Source of the DNA: Flavipsychrobacter sp.
GTDB taxonomy: Bacteria > Bacteroidota > Bacteroidia > Chitinophagales > Chitinophagaceae
Length of the DNA stretch: 64,000 nucleotides
Reading direction: 5' to 3'
NCBI GenBank assembly: GCA_017849575.1
Contig: JAFIGV010000014.1
Span: forward strand, 248,001-312,000
Positions 8,199-15,642 of the stretch are shown here, in pieces. The translations under genes were made by a program, and so were the position numbers. Each line of letters begins with the position of its first letter. The first letter of the stretch is position 1. The notes below the pieces were generated by a model that was not told the DNA's origin, did not search any database, and saw only the letters and a list, made by a program, of their open reading frames with translations.

Positions 8199-9610
8199 AA
8201 TCTAAAGTAAATAAATGGGTTAAATGTTGAAGAAGACATGACCGTAAGGCTAACTAAAAAAAGCAATAAATAAGAGAGATCGGCCCCCAGCTTCCAGGCC
8301 ATTCCATATCGGCGGGGCGTCGCCGGGCCTTTGCCGAACCAGGGCCAGGAGAAGAACACACCGGCGATGAGTATGAAAATATCATAGTTGTTTAGAAAAT
8401 AGGCCACAGAGTATATCTGCGCGTTGACAGTAGCATCGAACACAAACATTTTGGCAAGCATCATCTTCAGCAGCCCGAAATCCTCAATCCTAAACAACAC
8501 CCAGCCCACAAGCACCACAAACAAAGTGTAGCCATGCCGCAGCAACCGGGGAAGACGCTCCAGAACATTGCCAAAACCGATACGTTCCACAATAAGAAAC
8601 GCCCCATGAAAAAGTCCCCAAAGCACGAAGTTCCAGCTTGCGCCATGCCAAATGCCGGTAAGGAAGAAAACAATCAATAGATTAAGATAAGTTCGAAATT
8701 TACCTTTCTTATTGCCCCCCAACGGGATATAAACATAGTCGCGAAAAAAGGTGCTGAGACTGATGTGCCAGCGACGCCAGAAGTCTTTGATAGAACTGGC
8801 CGCGTAGGGAAAATTGAAGTTCTCCAGAAAATCAAAACCAAAAAGTTTTGCCAAGCCGATGGCCATATCAGAATAGCCCGAGAAATCGAAATAGATTTGC
8901 AGGGCATAGCTCAGAGCTGCCAGCCAGAGTATGGACGCGTGCAGGTAATGCGGAGGCAATCCATAAATGCTGTCTGCTATTTCGCCCGCAGTATTGGCTA
9001 TCAACAGCTTCTTTGCAAATCCAATGATAAATCTCCGCGATCCCTCGTAAAGCCTTTCCCCCGTCACCGTTCGCTTTCTCAACTGCTGATCAATATCCTT
9101 ATAACGAACAATGGGACCAGCGACCAACTGCGGAAAAAACAAAGTATAGAGTCCCACATTCAGCGGATTGTAGGACACTTTTGCGTCCTTCCGGTAGATA
9201 TCAATGAGATAGGTAAGTCCATGAAAAGTGAAAAATGAAATGCCGAGAGGCAAGTGTATTCCGCGGGCGCGATCATGCCAGGCAGCACTGGCAAAGCCAC
9301 CCAAAGTATTGATAAAAAAGCCCAGGTACTTGTACCAGAAAAGAATTGCGAGATTGACCCCTATGGCCAGGGCCAGGGCAAATGTCTTGAACGGCACCCT
9401 CGACCGGTCCACCACTACACCCATCACATAGTTGAAGAGTACGGAAGCGAGCACCAAAACGGTGTATTGCTTTTCTCCCCAGAAATAAAACACGCAGCTT
9501 GCAAAAAACAGCACAATATTTTGCAACACCAGCTTTCCCTGGGTCAGAAAATAAAAGATAAATATGATTGGCAGAAAGTAAAATAAGAATATGGCGGAAC
9601 TAAAAACCAC
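8195..9610 (-). CDS. MBOAT family O-acyltransferase (AlgI/DltB-like)
   Basis: 471 residues, polytopic. It shows the MBOAT core: FWRRWHISLSTFFRDYVYIP (His282) and LTGIWHGASW with the invariant His322, plus NFPYAASSIKDF just before. AlgI-type proteins move acyl groups, usually acetyl, from a cytoplasmic donor to the extracytoplasmic acetyltransferase, here the coupled AlgJ-like protein encoded downstream. The only usable start is GTG 9610. A perfect -7 box (TACATTTG) lies at 9645-9638 on the same strand, 27 nt upstream. The glycan modified is probably the product of the adjoining glycosyltransferase and exporter genes, although that is inferred from proximity only. Confidence 0.92.
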   Translation of the reverse strand: MVFSSAIFLFYFLPIIFIFYFLTQGKLVLQNIVLFFASCVFYFWGEKQYTVLVLASVLFNYVMGVVVDRSRVPFKTFALALAIGVNLAILFWYKYLGFFINTLGGFASAAWHDRARGIHLPLGISFFTFHGLTYLIDIYRKDAKVSYNPLNVGLYTLFFPQLVAGPIVRYKDIDQQLRKRTVTGERLYEGSRRFIIGFAKKLLIANTAGEIADSIYGLPPHYLHASILWLAALSYALQIYFDFSGYSDMAIGLAKLFGFDFLENFNFPYAASSIKDFWRRWHISLSTFFRDYVYIPLGGNKKGKFRTYLNLLIVFFLTGIWHGASWNFVLWGLFHGAFLIVERIGFGNVLERLPRLLRHGYTLFVVLVGWVLFRIEDFGLLKMMLAKMFVFDATVNAQIYSVAYFLNNYDIFILIAGVFFSWPWFGKGPATPRRYGMAWKLGADLSYLLLFLVSLTVMSSSTFNPFIYFRF

Positions 9611-9878
9611 AGAGCATATAGATTTATCTCAAAGGCACAAATGTAGTGATATTCATCATTTTTGCAGCTGCATTTATCGACCGGCAGGCGGAGCAGCAAT
9701 GCATAGGATACCGAACTGCTTTAGAGCTATATCAGGATAAGTTTCAATCGTAACACTTCCTCGTTTTCAATAAACTTCTGTTGGGTTCGCCCTACGGCTT
9801 GCGTATGCCGTTGTCCGGCATAATTATTATCATTTTCGAGAAAACTAAATTCAATTTCTTTCCGTTTATCCAATAGAT
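9611..9878. other. Intergenic region between divergent MBOAT and GNAT genes
   Basis: 268 bp without a gene. On the minus strand it holds the -7 box TACATTTG at 9645-9638 for the MBOAT gene. Positions 9805-9821 form a small inverted repeat (ATGCCG / CGGCAT, 5-nt loop) followed by an A/T-rich stretch. I see no tRNA or other RNA gene and no clear -33/-7 pair for the GNAT gene. Confidence 0.5.
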
Positions 9879-10457
9879 ATGGTACATGAACTTACTGACC
9901 GGAAAATAAACAGCTTCACTGTCACGCTTCGTGATGAGTCGCGATTGATTATCCGGGAGGCGGTACTGCAGGATGCTGCCGGACTTATCCGTTGTGTCAA
10001 AAATTATGTGAATGAAGGCGACTATATGGTAATGGAGGCAGATGAGTTTGCTCCGGACATCCGGCAGGGACGCGAATTCATCAACAGCTTTATTGAGGAC
10101 GAACATTCACTGTTATTGGTAGCCACGCACAATGACGAAATAGTCGGCAATCTCGATATTACCGGAGGCAAAAGGAAGCGACTCAGACATACCGGGCTTG
10201 TGGGCATGGGCATACTGCAGGAATATAGAAGTAAAGGTCTGGGAAAGGCACTGGTAGCCGCCGGCCTACGCTGGGCCAAAGAACATACACAACTGGAAAA
10301 ACTATGGCTACAGGTACTGGCGGGCAACGATGCTGCGATTCGCCTTTATACCAGTTTCGGCTTTTCAGAAGAAGGCAGGCAAAGTCGCTTTGTAAAAGAC
10401 GCATCAGGACGCTATTACGACAACCTGCTTTTCGGCCTCGATCTATCTATCCGTTGA
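9879..10457 (+). CDS. GNAT family N-acetyltransferase
   Basis: 192 residues. The GNAT acetyl-CoA binding motif A is visible as GLVGMGILQEYRSKGLGKAL, with the loop R-x-x-G-x-G that holds the pyrophosphate of CoA, followed by the motif B-like region AAIRLYTSFGFSEEGRQSRF. About thirty residues precede the domain. The family transfers acetyl from acetyl-CoA to amines, ranging from protein N-termini to small molecules, so the substrate cannot be named. The 3' end overlaps the convergent alpha/beta hydrolase by 11 bp, so read-through transcripts of the two genes would be antisense to each other. Confidence 0.88.
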   Translation: MVHELTDRKINSFTVTLRDESRLIIREAVLQDAAGLIRCVKNYVNEGDYMVMEADEFAPDIRQGREFINSFIEDEHSLLLVATHNDEIVGNLDITGGKRKRLRHTGLVGMGILQEYRSKGLGKALVAAGLRWAKEHTQLEKLWLQVLAGNDAAIRLYTSFGFSEEGRQSRFVKDASGRYYDNLLFGLDLSIR

Positions 10458-11136
10458 AATGATGTCGAAGCATTATCGCCAGCAGTGAAATGTCTGCCTG
10501 CTCCAGCGGATGTGCTGTATCCGGCAAAATACACAGCGAACCCTGCCTGAGTAAATCGTAGGTGGCCATGGTTTCCTCTCGGGTCACCATGCGATCTCTA
10601 TCTCCGAGCATGATCAGCATTTTATGTGTTATGCTCTGGAAATCTTCTGGCTTCATAGCCCGATCGTTACCAAGAGACTGTAGCAGTTCCGCGGTCTGTC
10701 CTAATAACTTCTTCCAGTCTCCCGGAGCGTGCCGGCCCGCAAGGGTGTGGGCAAATGCCGGAAGTTTTTCCTGTATCCGTTCCGGGTTGAGCATTCCGAT
10801 CTCCTTGGCTGCCGTGGCCGCATCCCAATGAAATTTTGTAGCGAGCGTTGCTAACTTCCCTACCCGATCCGGATGATGGGCGGCGAGCCAGGTCGCTACA
10901 TAGCCCCCCATGCTGTAGCCAAAAATATCAGCCTGATGCAGGTTGTTTTCGTCCATATACCGGAGCAATGCGTGGGCAAAGCCCTCTATAGAAAATTTAT
11001 TTTCGCCCACCGGAACACCGCCGTGGCCGGGAAAATTGAAGGCATGGAACACAAAAGAGTCAGACAATGCATGCATTAAGGGTTGAAACTGAGTAGCAGA
11101 ACCCATAGCGCCATGTAAAAGGAGGAGCGGCTTCAT
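10447..11136 (-). CDS. Alpha/beta-fold hydrolase
   Basis: 229 residues with LLLHGAMGSATQF (HG oxyanion-hole motif) near the N-terminus, the nucleophile elbow GYSMGG (Ser near residue 96), and a late Asp and His (LGDRDRMV, DTAHPLEQ) that complete a Ser-Asp-His triad. This is the ordinary MenH/esterase-like size. The insert between the core strands that would define substrate is short and not diagnostic. No signal peptide is seen, so the protein is likely cytoplasmic. It is transcribed alone, divergent from the helical protein at 11185. An esterase or C-C hydrolase role is known for the family; the substrate is unknown. Confidence 0.88.
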   Translation of the reverse strand: MKPLLLLHGAMGSATQFQPLMHALSDSFVFHAFNFPGHGGVPVGENKFSIEGFAHALLRYMDENNLHQADIFGYSMGGYVATWLAAHHPDRVGKLATLATKFHWDAATAAKEIGMLNPERIQEKLPAFAHTLAGRHAPGDWKKLLGQTAELLQSLGNDRAMKPEDFQSITHKMLIMLGDRDRMVTREETMATYDLLRQGSLCILPDTAHPLEQADISLLAIMLRHHFNG

Positions 11137-11148
11137 GCTATGAAAGTA

Positions 11149-11156
11149 TAGATTTG
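11149..11156 (+). promoter_or_regulatory. -7 promoter box TAGATTTG
   Basis: An exact match to the Bacteroidota -7 consensus TAnnTTTG, 28 nt upstream of the proposed TTG start at 11185. No TTTG element sits at the expected -33 distance, so this is a weaker case. Confidence 0.4.
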
Positions 11157-11184
11157 TCGTTTTAAAAATTCCGATCGGTGATTT

Positions 11185-11811
11185 TTGTCACAAATTTCAC
11201 TGACGAAGGTCAGCGCCGCCGAAGAAGTTTTTGGCTTATTTGCCGCGCTAACCATGATTGTTCCTGACATTGATATCGATAAGACGAGGTCTCTCGGAGA
11301 TGTAGCGCTCATGTTGCAGGAGAGCTATTACAAGCCCCTGTGTACGCTCTGTGATGAAGCGGGAGATATTGCTCTGCAGCTCCGGGCCCGGGAAATCGAC
11401 CAACCATCGGTAACGGAGATTTACACGGTATTGTGCATCAACTTCACCAAGCATCTCAGGCAGTATCAGCAGCAGAAGATAGGTTCAACCATCCCCTATA
11501 TATTTTCGCTGGCGGAGAAACAGGAAGAGAAGCACGACTGCCTGAATTGTAACCACAACTGTCAGGCTAACCACGGCCTTCATGTTTCTTTTTTGATCGA
11601 ATCGCACGACTTTGCCCGCACGCACCTGACGAGGCTCAATAACGTAGCCGTTACCCCAGAGGGCGAGCCTGAAAATGCGGAACTCTACCGGCAACTGCGC
11701 GATAAAATGTACCAGATCGAACGGTATCTACTCGACAACCGTTTTATCGAAGAAACAGTTCTCATCCCGGGCATTCAAAGCGCTCAAAAAGCCATCAACA
11801 TTCGTCATTAA
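11185..11811 (+). CDS. Helical Cys/His-rich protein, possibly hemerythrin-like
   Basis: 208 residues, predicted largely helical. I do not recognise the family with certainty. The order of features recalls hemerythrin-type four-helix di-iron proteins: NFTKHLRQ, then SHDFARTHLTRL, then a last helix ending NRFIEETVLIPGI, similar to the His-x3-Glu-Glu-x2-Leu-Phe-Pro metal motif, although with Asn where His is expected. A CLNCNHNC cluster in the middle, next to several His, could bind a metal. The best start is TTG 11185 (ATG 11254 would cut the first helix). A TAGATTTG box is 28 nt upstream. It could equally be a structural helical protein. Confidence 0.6.
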   Translation: MSQISLTKVSAAEEVFGLFAALTMIVPDIDIDKTRSLGDVALMLQESYYKPLCTLCDEAGDIALQLRAREIDQPSVTEIYTVLCINFTKHLRQYQQQKIGSTIPYIFSLAEKQEEKHDCLNCNHNCQANHGLHVSFLIESHDFARTHLTRLNNVAVTPEGEPENAELYRQLRDKMYQIERYLLDNRFIEETVLIPGIQSAQKAINIRH

Positions 11812-11923
11812 AGGCAGTACACAGGCTCAGAGCAGACTCCCGTCGATATTGCTTTATTTTTTTGTACACAACGGCTATCCCATAGGCCGAATAATTACTT
11901 TTGCCCTCCAAACGAAGCATCTA

Positions 11924-12370
11924 ATGACTGACAACGCTTTTCAAAAAGTGAATGAGTTTTTTGAGTCTTATGCCAGAGCGCTTGAAAACTTCGAGACCAA
12001 ATCAATGGTTCATCACCATAATGTTCCCGTCAGTTTCATTTCGGAAGAGTCGGTAACGGTCTTTACAGAATTGAGTAAGCTGGAAGGTTTTTTCAATCAG
12101 GGAACGAGCTATTACAAACATTACGGCATCGTGCATGCACGGCCCGAAATCTGGAGTAAAAGATTTTGGACCGACCGCATATGCAAGGTTAAAGTGCACT
12201 GGAAATATTTTGACAAAGAAAATCAGCCGCTTTATGAATGCGACTACCAATACCTTCTCCGGCTCGACAAGCACGAGCATTGGAAGATTGATGTGTCTGT
12301 GTCGCTCAATGAAAAAGAGCGATTGGAAGCCTGGCTGACCCGTCGGGACGAGGGAGAGACAAGAGCATAA
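11924..12370 (+). CDS. Conserved-looking protein, NTF2/SnoaL-like
   Basis: 148 residues from ATG 11924 (MTDNAFQKVN). An exact -7 box (TACTTTTG, 11896-11903) lies 20 nt upstream, which supports this start over longer in-frame extensions that would run back over the preceding gene. The pattern of an N-terminal helix pair (FFESYARALENF), then aromatic-rich strands (KVKVHWKYFDKENQPLYECD, YLLRLDKHEHWKIDVSVSL), suggests the cone-shaped NTF2/SnoaL fold. No catalytic residues are evident. It is followed by a strong terminator, so it is monocistronic. Function unknown. Confidence 0.75.
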   Translation: MTDNAFQKVNEFFESYARALENFETKSMVHHHNVPVSFISEESVTVFTELSKLEGFFNQGTSYYKHYGIVHARPEIWSKRFWTDRICKVKVHWKYFDKENQPLYECDYQYLLRLDKHEHWKIDVSVSLNEKERLEAWLTRRDEGETRA

Positions 12371-12375
12371 AAAAA

Positions 12376-12411
12376 GCACCGGTTTGCAGGACCGGTGTCT
12401 ATTTTTTTCTT
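12376..12411. terminator. Bidirectional intrinsic terminator
   Basis: Stem CACCGGT (12377-12383) / ACCGGTG (12391-12397) with a 7-nt loop, followed on the plus strand by a run of T at 12402-12408 and preceded by seven A (a T run for the minus strand). It sits between the convergent 11924 gene and acyl-CoA dehydrogenase gene and can serve both. Confidence 0.85.
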
Positions 12412-12422
12412 TTGGTGATAAT

Positions 12423-13601
12423 CTATTTAAAAGCGTTGATGCCGGTAACATCCATGCCTGTTATGAGCAGGTGGATATCGTGTGTACCTTCATAAGTGAT
12501 CACAGATTCCAGGTTCATCATGTGGCGCATAATGCTGAACTCGCCCGTAATGCCCATTCCTCCCAGCATCTGTCGGGCGTTTCTTGCTATATCCAGCGCT
12601 ATTTCGCAACTATTTCTTTTAGCCATGGATATCTGCGCCGGAGTAGCACGATCCTGATCGCGCAGTACACCCAGCCTCCAGACCAGCAACTGGCCTTTGG
12701 TGATCTCTGTGATCATTTCTGCCAGTTTCTTCTGCTGCAATTGAAAGCCACCGATAGGTCTGTCGAACTGCACACGCTGAAGGGAATACCTCAGAGCGGT
12801 GTCATAGCAATCCATAGCACAGCCCAACGCACCCCAGGCAATGCCATAGCGGGCGCTCGACAGGCAGCTCAACGGACCTTTCAGACCCTTTACACCCGGT
12901 AGGATATTTTCTTTAGGAACCTTTACGTTGTCAAACACTAACTCGCCCGTTGCTGAAGCGCGCAGAGACCATTTGCCATGTGTTTCGGGCGTAGAGAATC
13001 CTTCCATGCCCCGTTCCACGATCAAACCCTGAATTTCACCTGCATCATTCTTTGCCCACACTACTGCAATTTGTGCAAATGGGGCATTCGAAATCCACAT
13101 TTTTGCACCGTTCAGCACCACATGGTCGCCGGCGTCTGTAAACCGGGTCTCCATTCCTGCCGGATTTGAGCCATGGTTAGGCTCAGTGAGTCCGAAACAG
13201 CCCATCCATTCGCCAGAAGCCAGGCGGGGTAAGTACTTCTTCTTTTGCTCTTCACTGCCGAACTTATAGATCGGAAACATCACGAGCGAACCCTGAACTG
13301 AAGCTGTAGAACGAACACCCGAATCCCCTCTTTCCAGTTCCTGCATCATAATTCCGTAAGAAATATAATCAAGGCCGGCACCCCCATATTCCTGAGGAAT
13401 GAAAGGACCAAAGCAGCCGAGTTCCCCCAACCCTTTGATAATCTGAGACGGAAATGTAGCCGCCTGAGCCTGCTCTTCAATGATCGGCGAGATCTCCTTT
13501 TTTACAAAAGAACGTACCGCTTCACGAATAAGTTTGTGTTCATCGGTCAGCAGTTCATCGAGCAGATAATAATCGGGATGTTGATATAAATCTTTTTGCA
13601 T
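12423..13601 (-). CDS. gcdH: Acyl-CoA dehydrogenase, glutaryl-CoA dehydrogenase type
   Basis: 392 residues with all acyl-CoA dehydrogenase landmarks: GCFGLTEPNHGSNPAGMETR (flavin-binding middle domain), FAQIAVVWAK, and the C-terminal RHMMNLESVITYEGTHDIH. The catalytic Glu is Glu371 in YEGTHDIH, the sequence that marks glutaryl-CoA dehydrogenases within the family. GCDH oxidises and decarboxylates glutaryl-CoA to crotonyl-CoA in lysine and tryptophan breakdown, passing electrons to ETF. A -7 box TACCTTTG (13638-13631) is 29 nt upstream of ATG 13601. A saccharopine dehydrogenase-like gene 5.6 kb away could belong to the same pathway. Other short-chain substrates are possible. Confidence 0.85.
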   Translation of the reverse strand: MQKDLYQHPDYYLLDELLTDEHKLIREAVRSFVKKEISPIIEEQAQAATFPSQIIKGLGELGCFGPFIPQEYGGAGLDYISYGIMMQELERGDSGVRSTASVQGSLVMFPIYKFGSEEQKKKYLPRLASGEWMGCFGLTEPNHGSNPAGMETRFTDAGDHVVLNGAKMWISNAPFAQIAVVWAKNDAGEIQGLIVERGMEGFSTPETHGKWSLRASATGELVFDNVKVPKENILPGVKGLKGPLSCLSSARYGIAWGALGCAMDCYDTALRYSLQRVQFDRPIGGFQLQQKKLAEMITEITKGQLLVWRLGVLRDQDRATPAQISMAKRNSCEIALDIARNARQMLGGMGITGEFSIMRHMMNLESVITYEGTHDIHLLITGMDVTGINAFK

Positions 13602-13932
13602 AAAATGTTAAAGCTTGGCAAACGAGCGGGCAAAGGTAGCAATTTTGACATATTGAAGCTACTTTTGCAGGCTGTCATGACACAAAAAGAATGTTTAAAG
13701 ACATACTATTTGTCCATCATCAAAATCCATAGTCCCTGAAAATACTATCTCCGACCGCTTTGCGTTTGTTAGGGTGTATCAATAACGCGTCGGACATAAA
13801 AAGTTTGCCTGATACGGGAACGTTTTTTGCGGTTAAGAAAAATGTCGGATTTGACCAAAAAATTATCTAACAATTTTCTCTTATTCGGCGTCTTTTAATA
13901 TTTTGTTCTTCAATCTCTAAATTTTAATTTTT
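13602..13932. other. Divergent promoter region and long rpoD leader
   Basis: 331 bp without an assured gene. Two perfect -7 boxes lie back to back: TACCTTTG on the minus strand (13638-13631, for the dehydrogenase) and TACTTTTG on the plus strand (13660-13667). A plus-strand transcript from the latter would carry roughly 260 nt before rpoD, with a 20-codon open frame at 13677-13739. The last 100 bp are very A/T rich. A 6-bp inverted repeat (TCCGAC 13750 / GTCGGA 13789) is the only secondary structure noticed. Confidence 0.5.
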
Positions 13933-14790
13933 ATGAGGCAGTTAAAAATTGCCACCCAGATTACTAACCGCGATTCACAAGCCGTAGAAAAATATCTGCA
14001 GGAGATCTCGAAAATTTCGATGATCACGCCGGAAGAAGAAACTACGCTTGCACAACGTATCCATATGGGCGACCAACGCGCTTTGGAAAAGCTGGTAAAA
14101 GCCAATCTGCGTTTTGTGGTATCTGTGGCCAAGCAATATCAGCATCAGGGCTTGTCTCTGAGCGATCTAATCAATGAAGGAAACCTTGGCCTGATCAAAG
14201 CTGCTCAGCGTTTTGACGAAACAAAAGGTTTTAAGTTTATCTCCTACGCCGTATGGTGGATTCGTCAGTCCATCCTGCAGGCACTTGCGGAACAGGGACG
14301 CCTTGTTCGTCTTCCGCAAAATAAAATAGGCACGTACAATAAAGCCAACAAAGCCTATATCGCATTCGAACAGGAACATGAGCGCGAACCTTCTACCGAA
14401 GAGCTTGCTGAGATATTGGAAATGAGTGAAACAGAAATCACCAACATTTTTACCAGCAATACCCGCCACACTTCGCTCGACGCGCCGGTACATGAGGCTG
14501 AGGATGTGGCTATGGGAGACCTTTTGGAAGGAAGCAGCGACACGGATGATGATGTGATGAAAGACTCTCTGCGCAACGAAATCCGCAGAATATTGAAGTC
14601 GCTGAGCGTGCGGGAAGCGGAAATTCTTGCTGCATATTTCGGCCTCGAAGGCGATGATGGGCCTACAATTGAAGAGATTGGCGACAAATATGATCTCACC
14701 AAAGAGCGTATTCGTCAGATCAAAGAGCGCGCTATCAAACGACTACAGAAAGCGCGATACAGCAATGCACTGAAAGGCTATCTTGGATAG
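13933..14790 (+). CDS. rpoD: Primary RNA polymerase sigma factor (sigma-70, short Bacteroidota type)
   Basis: 285 residues, about half the length of E. coli RpoD, because regions 1.1 and the non-conserved insert are absent; this is normal in Bacteroidota. Region 1.2 is at about 16-48 and region 2 at about 55-125, with DLINEGNLGLIKAAQRFD and the -10-binding ISYAVWWIRQSILQALAEQG. Region 3 follows RLVRLPQNKIG, and region 4 ends with the helix-turn-helix DLTKERIRQIKERAIKRL. It directs core RNA polymerase to TTTG / TAnnTTTG promoters, many of which are visible in this window. It stands alone between a long A/T-rich leader and an intrinsic terminator. Confidence 0.97.
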   Translation: MRQLKIATQITNRDSQAVEKYLQEISKISMITPEEETTLAQRIHMGDQRALEKLVKANLRFVVSVAKQYQHQGLSLSDLINEGNLGLIKAAQRFDETKGFKFISYAVWWIRQSILQALAEQGRLVRLPQNKIGTYNKANKAYIAFEQEHEREPSTEELAEILEMSETEITNIFTSNTRHTSLDAPVHEAEDVAMGDLLEGSSDTDDDVMKDSLRNEIRRILKSLSVREAEILAAYFGLEGDDGPTIEEIGDKYDLTKERIRQIKERAIKRLQKARYSNALKGYLG

Positions 14791-14816
14791 ACCTGCCTCT
14801 TACTTTTACTTTTCAG

Positions 14817-14846
14817 AACCGCCCCGTAACAGGAGCGGTTTTTTGT
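14817..14846 (+). terminator. Intrinsic terminator of rpoD
   Basis: AACCGC (14817) pairs with GCGGTT across a short loop containing CCCGTAACAGGA, immediately followed by a T-rich tail. It lies 26 nt after the rpoD stop codon. Confidence 0.85.
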
Positions 14847-14925
14847 TTTCGATTGGTTAATGATTTTTTGTGCCGGATTAGAAAAAAAGCAGGCTTGCTA
14901 TTTTGTGCACACTCACAGCAACGCC

Positions 14926-15642
14926 ATGAAATCAAATAGTTTACTGCAGCAGTCGCTGCGCGAAAACGCCGCGGTGTACAACGCCGATATGAGCCTAAAT
15001 TACCGTCGCTACGATGAACAGTTCATTCACACCCCCGCCTATACGCATATAGCGGGCAAAATCAGCGCCCTCACATCAGCCTTCCAACGCCCTATTTCGA
15101 TACTCGATATCGGATGCGGAACTGGCCGATATTTCCACGCCCTACACAATGCGCGCTCCATTATGGGGATAGATGTTTCTCCTGAAATGCTTCGGGAAGC
15201 CAGGACTCCCTTCGGGGCAGAACGGCTCGCCAACATACGGGTGGAATTGGTTTCCGGCAACTTTTATGATCATGAGTTTGGAGGACGCAAATTCGACTTC
15301 ATATACTCAATCGGTGTGCTGGGCGAGCACACTGTCTTCGATAGCCACGTAGCGGGTAAAATGTTCGAATTGCTTCGTGAAGGTGGCGTTTGCTTTTTCT
15401 CCGTTGTAGATATTGAGCCCCGAAAAAACGCCAAACGAAGACTGGCGGAAGTGGCCTACCCCTTTCTTCCCCGCCCGGTGAAAGCCGTGTTGGACAAACG
15501 CTGGGAAACCTGCTATATGACGCTTGAACAACTCACAGAGATCATGAACAAACAAAACTTCCGGAATTTCGAAATAGAGCGCTACATCTCAGAAGACCCG
15601 CTTTGGGAAGGTGTGCATCTGGAGTGCATTGCCCGAAAATAA
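14926..15642 (+). CDS. Class I SAM-dependent methyltransferase
   Basis: 238 residues. Motif I ILDIGCGTGRYFHAL binds S-adenosylmethionine, GIDVSPEML supplies the acidic residue that holds the ribose, and FDFIYSIGVLGE is motif IV. I chose ATG 14926 (MKSNSLLQQS); an upstream ATG at 14860 would put residues before the fold that look non-coding and start inside the preceding A/T-rich spacer. The C-terminal part is helical, with LEQLTEIMNKQNFRNFEIE as usual in small-molecule methyltransferases. Its stop abuts the stop of the convergent GT2-DUF2062 gene. The substrate is not indicated. Confidence 0.85.
   Translation: MKSNSLLQQSLRENAAVYNADMSLNYRRYDEQFIHTPAYTHIAGKISALTSAFQRPISILDIGCGTGRYFHALHNARSIMGIDVSPEMLREARTPFGAERLANIRVELVSGNFYDHEFGGRKFDFIYSIGVLGEHTVFDSHVAGKMFELLREGGVCFFSVVDIEPRKNAKRRLAEVAYPFLPRPVKAVLDKRWETCYMTLEQLTEIMNKQNFRNFEIERYISEDPLWEGVHLECIARK

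Noticed and set aside
9805-9821. Small inverted repeat ATGCCG/CGGCAT as a terminator
   Set aside because: Short stem, no proper T tail, and located between divergent genes where no terminator is expected.
13677-13739. 20-codon frame after the TACTTTTG box upstream of rpoD
   Set aside because: Too short to support as a gene from sequence alone; kept only as part of the leader hypothesis in the findings.
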